Positions 1-8,263 of a DNA stretch of 64,000 bases are shown here, piece by piece. The DNA lies in the NCBI GenBank assembly GCA_012522475.1, contig JAAYKH010000061.1:55559-119558 (forward strand), read 5' to 3'. The notes below the pieces were generated by a model. It ran no database searches and was not told the origin of the DNA. It was given only the letters and a program-made list of their open reading frames with translations. Each line of letters starts with the position of its first letter. Within the stretch, counting starts at the first letter, position 1. The position numbers and the translations under genes were made by a program. Source of the stretch: Chloroflexota bacterium. GTDB taxonomy: Bacteria; Chloroflexota; Anaerolineae; Anaerolineales; Anaerolineaceae.

Positions 1-1225
1 AAGTCAGATTGAACAAATAGAAGGGTTAGAAATATCTGCGATTGCTGATATTGCAACTGACAAAGCTGTTTCAGCATTTCTAAATGCCGGCGTAGATGAA
101 AAAACAATAATTACTAATGAAAAAAAGATAAATCTCATTCAAGATCAAATTGAATCCAAAAAGCGTATCGTTACCCAACACGCTCAATTAATTCCTGAAA
201 TTCCGAATATCGATGTAATCGTTGAGGCAACTGGGGTGCCAGAAATTGGGGCGGAAATTTGCCATAAAGCCTTGCTTGAGGGGAAGCATGTGGTGAACAT
301 GAACGTTGAATCGGATGTTGTTGTTGGTTATTATCTTAATCGCATAGCGAAAGCTTCAGGATTAATTTACACATTAATCTCTGGTGATGAACCAGGTTCT
401 ATTAAAGAGTTATTTGATTTTGGAAGTATTTTGGGATTTGATATTGTTTGTGTTGGTAAGGGAAAGAACAACATTTTGGATGTTACCGCCACTCCTGATT
501 CTGTAAAACAGCTTGCAAAGACTAAAAAAATGAATCCGAAAATGTTGGCATCTTTTGTTGACGGTACAAAAACGATGGCTGAATTAACGTCAATTGCCAA
601 TGGCATCGGTTACCCGCCCGACAAAAGGGGCGCACATGGTCCTGAAGTGCTCGTTAAAGACCTTTCTAAAACATTTATTCCTAAAGAATTTGGTGGAATT
701 CTAAACAATAAATATGTTGTTGACTTTGCTGTTGGCAACGATGTCGCCCCAGGAGTCTTCATAATTGTTACATCAGATCATCCTGTAATTTTGGACGATA
801 TGAGATATTTAAATAATAAACATGGGTTTGGTAACTTTTGGAGTATTTATCGCCCATATCATTTATGCAATCTAGAGGCACCAATATCGATCCTTCGAGC
901 AGTTTTCAATCATGAAGCAACATTGGCAACCTATAAGAAGCCTGTCGCAGAATTAATTTCGATTGCTAAACGTGATCTAAATGAAGGTGAATTAATTGAT
1001 CAAATTGGTGGCTACACCGTTTACGGAACCATCGAGAATGCTGAAACCGCCCATGAAGAAGGATTTGTTCCATTGGGCTTAATTGAAGGTGCAAGAGTAA
1101 AAAAGAAGATCATTAAGGGTAATCCTATTCATTTTTCTGATATTAGCATAAATACTCAACAATCCATCTTTCACTTACGAATGCTGCAAGACAAAATGTT
1201 AGGATTAAAATGCCCTGTGCAATGA
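1..1225 (+). CDS. SAF-domain NAD(P)-dependent dehydrogenase, homoserine-dehydrogenase-like (5' truncated)
   Basis: The frame is open from base 2 through the ORF-track start at 236, so the gene runs in from the left edge; about 407 residues are visible. The stretch IVEATGVPEIGAEICHKAL followed by GKHVVNMNVE looks like the second half of a homoserine-dehydrogenase-type Rossmann domain. The C-terminus (GELIDQIGGYTVYGTIENAE...GARVKKKIIKG) resembles a SAF domain. Together these match the COG4091 type of predicted homoserine dehydrogenases with a C-terminal SAF domain. The family is often found beside carbohydrate genes and its true substrate is usually unknown, so I do not call it a threonine-pathway homoserine dehydrogenase. 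An AT-rich hairpin follows about 100 bases after the stop. The upstream part and start cannot be seen. Confidence 0.75.
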   Translation, partial: SQIEQIEGLEISAIADIATDKAVSAFLNAGVDEKTIITNEKKINLIQDQIESKKRIVTQHAQLIPEIPNIDVIVEATGVPEIGAEICHKALLEGKHVVNMNVESDVVVGYYLNRIAKASGLIYTLISGDEPGSIKELFDFGSILGFDIVCVGKGKNNILDVTATPDSVKQLAKTKKMNPKMLASFVDGTKTMAELTSIANGIGYPPDKRGAHGPEVLVKDLSKTFIPKEFGGILNNKYVVDFAVGNDVAPGVFIIVTSDHPVILDDMRYLNNKHGFGNFWSIYRPYHLCNLEAPISILRAVFNHEATLATYKKPVAELISIAKRDLNEGELIDQIGGYTVYGTIENAETAHEEGFVPLGLIEGARVKKKIIKGNPIHFSDISINTQQSIFHLRMLQDKMLGLKCPVQ

Positions 1226-1326
1226 CAGTGGCACGAATACACGCTTTCAGTTCAATTAGAACCATCGATTTTCAGAATTGATGCTTACTGAAACAGCGAC
1301 CGGCTGAATTGCAGTATTAGCAATCT

Positions 1327-1396
1327 AAAAAAGACAAAATCAAAAACAATCTCGCCTCAGTATCTAGCGATATTTCAATTGATTATTGTCTTTTTT
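1327..1396 (+). terminator. AT-rich long-stem hairpin, likely terminator of the upstream dehydrogenase
   Basis: AAAAAAGACAAAATCA (1327-1342) pairs with TGATTATTGTCTTTTTT (1380-1396) with one bulged base, giving a stem of about 16 bp around a 37-base loop. The right arm ends in six T. It lies about 100 bases past the dehydrogenase stop, so a rho-independent terminator is the simplest reading. The large loop and low GC make this less certain than the other terminators in the window. Confidence 0.45.
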
Positions 1397-1699
1397 GGTT
1401 AATAAATTTTGAAATGACTGCATCTATGACAAAATAGTTAATAAATTTGCCAATTGTCAGCAGCGTGAATTTTCCATACATTAGTAAAAGAATGACTCGC
1501 AGCATCATGCCAACAGTCAGCAGGCCAATAAAAGGACATGACCATGCTCTATGCGAGGTGAGATGATATTTAATCCAAGCATCTTCCCATAACGCCAGAC
1601 GGATTGTCTCATTTGTGGTTTCATTCAACGTCGATAGGCGATCGTGCTGCATGCTCGCATGTGGCTCTCATAGGAATATTGTCATTCACACATTGCTTA

Positions 1700-1729
1700 T
1701 TGGGAAGTTTTCTACAAGTCGTTTATAAT
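1700..1729 (+). promoter_or_regulatory. Putative sigma70 promoter of the GH4-kinase operon
   Basis: TTGGGA and TATAAT are separated by 18 bases, about 54 bases before the chosen start of the GH4 gene. The -10 box is perfect and the -35 box matches 4 of 6 positions. Confidence 0.4.
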
Positions 1730-1782
1730 TCAAATATCCTTTTTGATTTATGTGTCAAGAATGGCGAAAGTTGGGTGACCCT

Positions 1783-3078
1783 ATGTTAAAAGTTGCTGTA
1801 TTGGGTGGGGGATCAACCTACACCCCAGAGTTAATCCAGGGTTTTTTTCAGCACCAGGGTGACTTCCCCCTGGATGAGCTATGGCTGATGGATGTTGATC
1901 AGGAGCGTTTAACCATTGTTGGCAATTTTATTAAGAAAATTGCTTCTGCGCATGGAGCTCATTTTGATATCATACTCAGTAATGAACAGAAGCCAACCAT
2001 CGAAAATGCGAATTATGTCATCACTCAGCTCCGTGTTGGGCAGATGGAAACCCGTCAGGCGGATGAATACCTGGGGAAGCGGCATGGATTAATTGGGCAG
2101 GAGACCACTGGTGTTGGTGGTATGGCAAATGCACTCCGAGCAATTCCCGTTGTCCTGGATATTGCACGCGATATTCAGGACTATGCACCTGAAGCCCTTT
2201 TGGTGAATTTCACGAACCCGGCAGGTTTGGTCACGGAAGCAGTTACACGTTATGCTCCGGAAATTCAAACCGTGGGTGTTTGTAATGTCGCTGTCACAAT
2301 TAAAATGGAAATCATTGATTACCTTAAGAAACACTTGAATTGCTCAATTGATCCTGAGCATGTGCAAATTGATTGTTTAGGGTTGAATCATTTAACCTGG
2401 TTTTATGGATTAAAAATCGATGGCAAAGATTATTGGCCAGAAGTAATGCGCGCGATTATTCATAAATTCTCTGCCGAGGAAGACCCCTTATTCGACATTC
2501 AGACATTGAATAACCTGAAAATGTTTCCTAACTATTATTTACAATACTACTACTACACTGATAAGATGCTAGCGCTGCAGGAACAATGGCCGCCCTCAAG
2601 AGCTGAAGAAGTAACGAAAATTGAGACTGACCTCCTCAGGCAATTCCAGGAAAAGAGCCGCACTGAACTCCCCAAGGATATGACTAAACGCGGTGGTTCT
2701 TATTACTCAACTGTTGCAACAAAGCTGCTTAACGCACATTTTAATGATCTTCACCAAATTCAGGTGTTGAATGTGCCTCATAACGGTGCAGTGCCCGGTT
2801 GGAATAAAGATTGGGTACTTGAAATGCCCTGTGAAGTCTCAGCTTTGGGCGTGCAACCCTTACCAACCAGCCCTCTTCCGCCAGTGTGTGAAGGCTTACT
2901 CGCGCAGGTAAAAGCTTATGAAATTTTAACAGTTGAAGCTGCGGTAAAGGGGGATTATCAAGCAGCTTACCAGGCGCTCCTTGCCCACCCTTTGGGGCCG
3001 CCCGCTGACCGGATTCAAACCGTCCTTGATGATATGCTGAAAACAAATCGTAACTACCTGCCCAAATTCTTTGATTGA
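1783..3078 (+). CDS. Glycoside hydrolase family 4, 6-phospho-beta-glucosidase type
   Basis: GH4 enzymes cleave phosphorylated or acidic glycosides by an NAD+- and Mn2+-dependent redox/elimination mechanism in the cytoplasm. The N-terminus MLKVAVLGGGSTYTPELIQG is the NAD-binding loop typical of the 6-phospho-beta-glucosidase branch. GVCNVAV and CLGLNHLTWF carry the Cys/Asn and His expected around the metal site. The ORF track starts at 1750, but the second Met (1783) begins exactly at the conserved Rossmann strand and follows a GGGTGA stretch, so I prefer it (431 residues, usual for the family). A sugar kinase follows after 24 bases, suggesting an operon. No PTS gene is visible, so how the substrate becomes phosphorylated is unknown; sugar specificity cannot be read from the sequence. 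Confidence 0.85.
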   Translation: MLKVAVLGGGSTYTPELIQGFFQHQGDFPLDELWLMDVDQERLTIVGNFIKKIASAHGAHFDIILSNEQKPTIENANYVITQLRVGQMETRQADEYLGKRHGLIGQETTGVGGMANALRAIPVVLDIARDIQDYAPEALLVNFTNPAGLVTEAVTRYAPEIQTVGVCNVAVTIKMEIIDYLKKHLNCSIDPEHVQIDCLGLNHLTWFYGLKIDGKDYWPEVMRAIIHKFSAEEDPLFDIQTLNNLKMFPNYYLQYYYYTDKMLALQEQWPPSRAEEVTKIETDLLRQFQEKSRTELPKDMTKRGGSYYSTVATKLLNAHFNDLHQIQVLNVPHNGAVPGWNKDWVLEMPCEVSALGVQPLPTSPLPPVCEGLLAQVKAYEILTVEAAVKGDYQAAYQALLAHPLGPPADRIQTVLDDMLKTNRNYLPKFFD

Positions 3079-3102
3079 AAATCGCTCGCACGGAGGTGAA
3101 TA

Positions 3103-4104
3103 ATGAAAAAACATCAAAATCCTCACGGCTTTCTTTTAGGCGTGGACGTGGGTTCCAGTAAAACCCATGCGTTGATCACAGATACTTCAGGCAAGGCTCT
3201 CGGGCTTGGTATTGCAGGTTGCGGAAATTACGAGGTAGTCGGTTTGGAGGGGTTCAAATATGCCATACAAACCGCTGCCCAAAATGCCTGCAAGCAGGCA
3301 AGCGTTCACTATCAAGATGTTTTGGGGATGGGGTTAGGTATCGCAGGTTATGACTGGCCATCCCAAGATAAGTTAATGATTGAAACCATTGAGGCCTTGG
3401 GGGTTGGGTGCCCGTATCACTATGTCAACGATGTGGAACTTGGGTTGATTGCGGGTTCATCTTCAGGCTGGGGCATTGCAGTGGATGCAGGCGCAGGTAA
3501 TAACGTCCGTGGAAAAGATCAGACGGGCAAAATTGGCCGCATTACCGGTAATAGTGTTTATTCCGGTGAAATTGGCGGTGGTGGTGAAATGGTATGGCTG
3601 GCCCAGGTAGGCGTCACACACGCCTGGACGCAACGCGGACCAAAAACAGCTTTAACCCAGGCTTTAATTTCATTTGCTGAAGTAAATAGCGAATTTGAGT
3701 TAATCCAGGGTTTGGCCACCAGACAAATCCATTTGCCCCCAACGTTAGCCGAGACTGTTTTTCAAATCGCTAATGAAGGTGATCAGTTAGCCCAAGAAAT
3801 CATTAATACGTCAGCACGCGAGTTAGCACTGAATGTCAATGCTGTGATTAAGCAATTAGGGTTTGAGGGTCATACATTTGACCTTGTTCTGATTGGCAGT
3901 ATCTTTCAATCTGGTGACATATATCTCAATCCGTTCAGCGAAATCGTACATTCATTTGCGCCTAACGCAAGGCTGGTGCAATTGTCCACCCCGCCCGTTG
4001 CAGGATCAATTTTACTGGCAGCACAAACCGCTGGCATTCATCCCAATACAATCAAAGAGACGTTGGTCGACTCTATCAGTGATTTATCACTCACTGACGA
4101 ATAA
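3103..4104 (+). CDS. BadF/BadG/BcrA/BcrD-type ATPase, N-acetylglucosamine-kinase-like
   Basis: This 333-residue protein begins with the ASKHA phosphate-1 loop (GVDVGSSKTHALITD) and contains a second nucleotide loop (VDAGAGNNVRG) and an EIGGGGEMVW segment typical of the BadF/BcrA family that includes GlcNAc kinases. It has no cysteines placed like the 4Fe-4S ligands of 2-hydroxyacyl-CoA dehydratase activators, which favours sugar kinase. A good ribosome site (CGGAGGTG) precedes the ATG. It lies 24 bases after a GH4 glycosidase, so it may phosphorylate a sugar released from, or needed by, that enzyme. The exact sugar is not deducible; GlcNAc or a related hexose is inference. Confidence 0.75.
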   Translation: MKKHQNPHGFLLGVDVGSSKTHALITDTSGKALGLGIAGCGNYEVVGLEGFKYAIQTAAQNACKQASVHYQDVLGMGLGIAGYDWPSQDKLMIETIEALGVGCPYHYVNDVELGLIAGSSSGWGIAVDAGAGNNVRGKDQTGKIGRITGNSVYSGEIGGGGEMVWLAQVGVTHAWTQRGPKTALTQALISFAEVNSEFELIQGLATRQIHLPPTLAETVFQIANEGDQLAQEIINTSARELALNVNAVIKQLGFEGHTFDLVLIGSIFQSGDIYLNPFSEIVHSFAPNARLVQLSTPPVAGSILLAAQTAGIHPNTIKETLVDSISDLSLTDE

Positions 4105-4147
4105 ACTTTTAAAGCCGAAATACAGACAAACAACTTACGATTATCAA

Positions 4148-4175
4148 TTGACATTAGGTCAACCAATGTTATGAT
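4148..4175 (+). promoter_or_regulatory. Strong sigma70 promoter with overlapping inverted repeat, upstream of the DegT-type gene
   Basis: TTGACA (4148-4153), 16 bases, TATGAT (4170-4175). The -35 box forms part of the perfect inverted repeat TTGAC-ATTAG-GTCAA (4148-4162), which could be a repressor operator. The aminotransferase start lies about 40 bases downstream, so this gene seems separately transcribed from the GH4-kinase pair. Confidence 0.6.
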
Positions 4176-4216
4176 ATTAAATTAATCACGAGTTTTTCAC
4201 CAAAAGGAGATGTTCA

Positions 4217-5524
4217 ATGTCTGAATTAGCTTTGCTGGGCGGCCAACCGGTGCGAAGCGAACCCTATCCGCGCTGGCCGGTTTTTGATGATGCTGAAATT
4301 CAATCCATTACAAAAACGGTTTTATCAGGCCGCTGGGGAGGATCACCTCACCCTGGGCCAAATACAGTTGAGTTTGCAACGAAGTTTTCTGAACTTATTG
4401 GTGGTGGAATCGCTGTGCCCATGATCAATGGAACCATTACCATGGAGGTTGCTTTACGAGCTGCAGGGATTGGTTGGGGTGATAAGGTAATCGTCCCTGC
4501 TTACACCTTTCAAGCCACTGCTGCAGCACCAATGGCAGCAGGCGCAATCCCAGTAATTGTCGACATCAGTCCAGATAGTTATTGCATTGACCCTATCGCT
4601 GTTGAACGGGCGATCACCTCAAAAACCAAAGCTATCATTGTTGTTCATATTGCTGCCCAAATGGCAGATATGGATGCAGTTATGGACATCGCCAAAGCCC
4701 ACAATTTGATCGTTATCGAAGATGCTGCCCACGCGCATGGTGCCTGTTGGCGAGGAATGGGTTCCGGCACCATTGGTGATTTTGGCTCCTTCAGTTTACA
4801 TTCCGCAAAAATTATCACAACAGGCGAGGGTGGTGTTTTACTCTGCAAAGACGAAGAAATGGCAGAACTGGCCGCCAGTATTATTGATTGCGGCCGCGCA
4901 AAAGATCCCGAAAAAGTGAACTTTACCATGGGCGTCAATTATCGATGGTCTGAATTGCATGCTGCTCTTGGATTGGTTGCCTTAGAACGCTTCCCGGAAC
5001 AAATGGCTCAACGGTCGCAAATGGCTGATTATTTAGAAGAATGCCTGAGTGAAATACCGGGCATCCGCCTGCTAAAACGCGATCCCAGGCTGACCCGTCG
5101 TAGCCTGTACCGCTATATCTTCAATATTGACACAGAGCATTTTGGCTGCAACAACGACACTTTTAGCTTTGCCATGGTCGCTGAAGGAATCCCCTTTGAT
5201 ACGGGATACCCGCCTATGCACCGTTATCACCTCTTCCAGCCTCAGCTATCTAAACTCGCCGTACCTGCAGCATTTCCAGAATTTTTTGACTTTGATGCCA
5301 TGTCTTTCCCGGTAACTGAAACCGCATCTGAAAAAGAATCGATTTGGATGAGTGAATCGATCTTCAGATCGGGTCGACAAGGGATTGAAGACCTCGTGCG
5401 TGGAATTCAAAAGTTAGAACGAAACCGTGACAAATTACCGCAAATCGCTGAGGACTATGCAGTACAAGTTGAAACAATTAATCAAAACACCAAGATGCTT
5501 AAACGAGGTGTCAAAAAAGCCTGA
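4217..5524 (+). CDS. DegT/DnrJ/EryC1/StrS family PLP-dependent sugar aminotransferase-like protein
   Basis: Members transaminate keto sugars, mostly nucleotide-linked, or act as dehydratases on them. The protein (435 residues) shows VPAYTFQATAAAP, the PLP-binding VIEDAAHAHG and SFSLHSAKIITTGEGG, where Lys198 occupies the Schiff-base position, so it is a likely aminotransferase rather than a Lys-less dehydratase. AAAGGAGATG precedes the ATG. It has its own promoter. Sitting next to sugar-catabolic genes and no glycosyltransferase, it may act on a free or phosphorylated sugar or cyclitol; this is inference. The C-terminal 60 residues are rather long and charged. Confidence 0.85.
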   Translation: MSELALLGGQPVRSEPYPRWPVFDDAEIQSITKTVLSGRWGGSPHPGPNTVEFATKFSELIGGGIAVPMINGTITMEVALRAAGIGWGDKVIVPAYTFQATAAAPMAAGAIPVIVDISPDSYCIDPIAVERAITSKTKAIIVVHIAAQMADMDAVMDIAKAHNLIVIEDAAHAHGACWRGMGSGTIGDFGSFSLHSAKIITTGEGGVLLCKDEEMAELAASIIDCGRAKDPEKVNFTMGVNYRWSELHAALGLVALERFPEQMAQRSQMADYLEECLSEIPGIRLLKRDPRLTRRSLYRYIFNIDTEHFGCNNDTFSFAMVAEGIPFDTGYPPMHRYHLFQPQLSKLAVPAAFPEFFDFDAMSFPVTETASEKESIWMSESIFRSGRQGIEDLVRGIQKLERNRDKLPQIAEDYAVQVETINQNTKMLKRGVKKA

Positions 5525-5567
5525 AACCGTTAAAGTTCATTCAGCAAAAACCTGAGGTTAGCAAGTC

Positions 5568-7253
5568 TCACCAACCCAGAGCGCACCCGTCTTTGCGAGG
5601 ATCGCTCCCACCGATCAGAACGCCGGTTTCAATGTTTCTTTGGATGACCTGACCACCACCGAACATTTGGCGCTGTCGGCCTTGAATGGGCGAGATACGA
5701 TGTCCCTTTTCTCTTAATGCAGCCATTGCACTGAAATCGAAGCCCTTTTCTAAAAAGACCTCTCCCCCGGGTTCGGCAGCGCCTACACCAACCCCATCGT
5801 TGACATTCAAACAAAATCGGGGCATGTCAAGTGCTTGCTGGGGGTTGTGACCTAAGTCTACAAGGTTGGAGAGGACTTGCAGGTGGCCTTGGGGTTGCAT
5901 GAAACCGCCCATAACCCCGAAACTGGCGAATAATTCACCCTCTTTTGTGAGCATGCCGGGGATAATGGTGTGGTACGGTCTTTTGCCTCCTGCCAAAACG
6001 TTTGGATGAGCAGGGTCAAGCTCAAACAAGGCTGCCCTGTTTTGTAACAAGACACCCGTTCCCGGCACCACCAATCCGGCACCACCACCCATATACAAAC
6101 TATTGATCAGCGAACAAGCATTGCCGGCGCCATCAACAACACTAAGGTAGACAGTTTCATAACCTGAGGGTGATATTTTAACGGGCAGGTTTTTTATCGC
6201 TCGCTCTGATGCGATCATTTTAATGCGTTCCTGCAGATATGCGTGCGAAAAAAGATTTTCATAAGGGATGTCCACATGATAGGGGTCAGCCACCCATTGT
6301 AAGGCTTCAAGAAAACCCAGCCGCATACATTCAATCAGCGTATGCGTTCGCTCGATGAAGTCCATCGAAGACAGGTCAAATTCATTTGCCATTTTGGCAG
6401 CCATAATGGCTGCCAAGCCCTGCCCATTTGGGGGACATTCATATAAGCGAACACCCCGATAGTCTGCGTAGATTGGCTCAACCCATTCAGGGTCAAAGTC
6501 AGCGAAATCGGAAGGCTCAAGCCAGCCGCCATAGCGCTGCACGTGATCGCAAGCTTTTTGAGAAAAATCGCCACTATAAAAATAACTGCGACCTTCAGAT
6601 GCAATTTGCCGCATTGTCTCACTCAAACTGGTGAGTTTCATCATTTCACCCACCCGGGGTGGGCGGCCGTCAATTAAAAATTCATTTCCGCTGGGCTGTG
6701 AAGGCCCTGGGAATTGAAGATGTATGGGTTGGGTTGGATCATTATTAATCCTTAGCAATCGGTTGACCATCAAAGGCCAGCCCGACCCGATCAACTCTGT
6801 GACCGGAAAACCCTCTGCGGCATAGCGGATCGCTGGCGCCAGCACGTCCCCCAACGACAGCTGTCCGAATCGCCTCAACAATGCATCCCATGCGCCCACT
6901 GCTCCTGGCACACTCACGGCGTGACCGGTGAAGAGCGGATGTTGCTCATATCCTGCGGCGATTAATTCGTCAAGGTTGGCAGATTTTGCTGTTGGCCCAC
7001 TGCCATTGAGCGCGGATACCGTCTTCGTAGACGCATCCCAATACAAAACGAAACAGTCGCCGCCAATCCCGGTCGAGAAGGGTTCAACCACAGTTAACAT
7101 TGCAGCGACGGCGACGGCCGCATCTGCAGCTGTTCCCCCTGCCCGTAATACATCCAAACCAGCCAGGGATGCTAGCGGTTGACTCGAAGCCACCATCCCG
7201 TTTTGAGCGATAACATTGCTGCGCCTAGATCGAAATTCATAATCAAATTGCAT
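5568..7253 (-). CDS. Gamma-glutamyltranspeptidase family Ntn-hydrolase
   Basis: GGT-family proenzymes autocleave before a Thr that becomes the N-terminal nucleophile. The predicted Thr is in ETVYLSVVDGAG (Thr367 from the chosen start), equivalent to TTHYSVVD of classical GGT. Downstream GGGAGLVVPGTGVLLQNRA and GKRPYHTIIPGM match the small-subunit signature, and NGMVASSQPLASLAGLDVLRAGGTAADAA is the usual large-subunit opening. I chose the third in-frame ATG (7253), which has GGAG six bases upstream, over 7274. No signal peptide is visible, so the enzyme looks cytoplasmic, unlike periplasmic or secreted GGTs; an acylase-type role is possible. It is convergent with the DegT-type gene, 43 bases between stops. 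Confidence 0.88.
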   Translation of the reverse strand: MQFDYEFRSRRSNVIAQNGMVASSQPLASLAGLDVLRAGGTAADAAVAVAAMLTVVEPFSTGIGGDCFVLYWDASTKTVSALNGSGPTAKSANLDELIAAGYEQHPLFTGHAVSVPGAVGAWDALLRRFGQLSLGDVLAPAIRYAAEGFPVTELIGSGWPLMVNRLLRINNDPTQPIHLQFPGPSQPSGNEFLIDGRPPRVGEMMKLTSLSETMRQIASEGRSYFYSGDFSQKACDHVQRYGGWLEPSDFADFDPEWVEPIYADYRGVRLYECPPNGQGLAAIMAAKMANEFDLSSMDFIERTHTLIECMRLGFLEALQWVADPYHVDIPYENLFSHAYLQERIKMIASERAIKNLPVKISPSGYETVYLSVVDGAGNACSLINSLYMGGGAGLVVPGTGVLLQNRAALFELDPAHPNVLAGGKRPYHTIIPGMLTKEGELFASFGVMGGFMQPQGHLQVLSNLVDLGHNPQQALDMPRFCLNVNDGVGVGAAEPGGEVFLEKGFDFSAMAALREKGHRISPIQGRQRQMFGGGQVIQRNIETGVLIGGSDPRKDGCALGW

Positions 7254-7372
7254 TGAAAACTCCATTAATAACAATAAACGTTTTCCCGTTTCGGTTTATT
7301 CTGCGTAAGACAACACCAAGTTTACCATAAGGCGATAGTTGCCTTGGTTAAAACCTGTTTCAGGAGCTGGTC

Positions 7373-7420
7373 TTGAAAACAAAATATCCATCGCTTCCTT
7401 TCACAAAGCAATGGATATTT
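7373..7420 (-). terminator. Intrinsic terminator of padR-DUF5320 operon
   Basis: AAATATCCAT (7382-7391) pairs with ATGGATATTT (7411-7420); after one mismatch the inner GCTT/AAGC continues the stem. Read on the minus strand the hairpin is followed by TTTTGTTTTC. It lies about 30 bases after the DUF5320 stop. Confidence 0.65.
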
Positions 7421-7452
7421 GTGATTATAGAGATCATTTGCAATTGTGGTTA

Positions 7453-7701
7453 TCAGTCCCCTTTGGTTTGATCAATCATCTGGTTAATTGTATCAAGACG
7501 TCTTTCCAAGAAGCGTTTCTCTGTTTCAAGGTCAGGCATTGTGTCGTACTGTCGGGGGAAAAACCCGCGATAGCCGCGTCCACCGCCGCGCCTTCCCCGA
7601 CGGAAGAAAAACGGACCGCGTTCATCGCCTTCAGCGCACGGCCCAAACCGTCTGCCGAAAGGTCCACGTCCATCAGGTCCAGTACCATCAAAACCGGGCA
7701 T
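7453..7701 (-). CDS. DUF5320 family small Gly/Arg-rich protein
   Basis: The 82-residue protein opens MPGFDGTGPDGRGPFGRRFGPC, the hallmark of DUF5320-type proteins, and ends in a charged helix (DLETEKRFLERRLDTINQMI) with coiled-coil character. Its function is not known; in many anaerobes such proteins are encoded beside NifX/NifB-type and Mrp/MinD-ferredoxin genes, exactly as here. GAAAGGAG precedes the ATG. It is co-directional with padR (37-base gap), and the pair diverges from the Fe-S cluster genes. One Cys and a high-glycine N-terminus are all that could bind metal; I do not assign a function. Confidence 0.85.
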   Translation of the reverse strand: MPGFDGTGPDGRGPFGRRFGPCAEGDERGPFFFRRGRRGGGRGYRGFFPRQYDTMPDLETEKRFLERRLDTINQMIDQTKGD

Positions 7702-7738
7702 TTTAAAACTCCTTTCTCAAATTACGAACTTGTTGTTG

Positions 7739-8170
7739 CTAAGATTCTTTAACCTCAAAAACCTGTAGTATTTTTTCTATGCGAAATGTCGTATCTCTCA
7801 ATGAAGAGATAGCTCTTTCTAATGTGGCTTTGCCTTCCTCGGTGAGCGTGTATACCCGCTTAGGTGGACCCTGTGTTGTATCTGTATCCCATTCAGATTG
7901 GACCACCCCAAATTCTTCATAATCTCGCAAAATCCGGTAGACCAGGCTGGGGTTAATCCCGCTCAACCCGATATCCGCGAGTTTATCGATTAATCCATAA
8001 CCATGGAGTTTTTCGTGATCTAAAAAGATCAATAATGCCGGTTCAACCAGGCGGATATCCAGTAATGAGTAATCCCCCGCCCAGCGCCGACCTCTTCCAA
8101 GGCCGCGTCCGCGACCCCGCCCTCCTCCTCCGGCCATACGCGAGAATTCATTGATTTCACGTTCGCCCAT
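7739..8170 (-). CDS. PadR family transcriptional regulator
   Basis: A 143-residue protein with a Gly/Arg-rich N-terminal tail (GGGGRGRGRGLGRGRRW) followed by a PadR winged helix: LLDIRLVEPALLIFLDHEKLHGYGLIDKLADIGLSGINPSLVYRILRDYEEFGVV, then QGPPKRVYTLTEEGKATLE of the wing. PadR proteins are dimeric repressors. The gene diverges from the nifX-like/MinD operon, and an overlapping palindrome sits 20-40 bases upstream of its start, suggesting it controls both directions. CTCCTTT (minus AAAGGAG) is placed just before the start. The basic glycine-rich tail resembles the N-terminus of the adjacent DUF5320 protein. Confidence 0.9.
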   Translation of the reverse strand: MGEREINEFSRMAGGGGRGRGRGLGRGRRWAGDYSLLDIRLVEPALLIFLDHEKLHGYGLIDKLADIGLSGINPSLVYRILRDYEEFGVVQSEWDTDTTQGPPKRVYTLTEEGKATLERAISSLRDTTFRIEKILQVFEVKES

Positions 8171-8190
8171 CTTTACATTTCTCCTTTAGG

Positions 8191-8211
8191 TATATACTAG
8201 TATACTATATA
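8191..8211. promoter_or_regulatory. Overlapping palindromic operator between padR and the nifX-like operon
   Basis: Two perfect palindromes overlap: TATACTAGTATA (8193-8204) and TAGTATACTA (8198-8207), within an almost symmetric 21-base stretch. This is in the 93-base divergent intergenic region and is AT-rich enough to overlap -10 elements. Binding by the PadR protein is inference. Confidence 0.6.
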
Positions 8212-8263
8212 CATAATGTCAATAGTGTGGCATAATTGTTTGTCTATAATAAAAGGAGTGAAC

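Larger units (their letters stand above)
1226..1782. other. Gene-free interval with terminator-like hairpin and promoter
   Basis: About 560 bases separate the truncated dehydrogenase from the GH4 gene. I see the hairpin at 1327-1396 and a plausible promoter at 1700-1729. The ORFs in the track here (1383-1652 minus, 1604-1789 plus) lack a convincing ribosome binding site or any recognisable family. The minus-strand one encodes a hydrophobic stretch and cannot be fully excluded. Otherwise nothing is recognised. Confidence 0.5.

Noticed and set aside
1383-1652. Minus-strand ORF of 89 residues with hydrophobic stretch
   Set aside because: No ribosome site, no recognisable family, and it overlaps the AT-rich terminator-like region; kept only as an unlikely possibility.
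1604-1789. 61-residue ORF upstream of the GH4 gene
   Set aside because: It overlaps the GH4 start and promoter, with no coding character.
7339-7752. Plus-strand ORF of 137 residues across the DUF5320 gene
   Set aside because: It is the shadow of the minus-strand DUF5320 coding sequence and its terminator.
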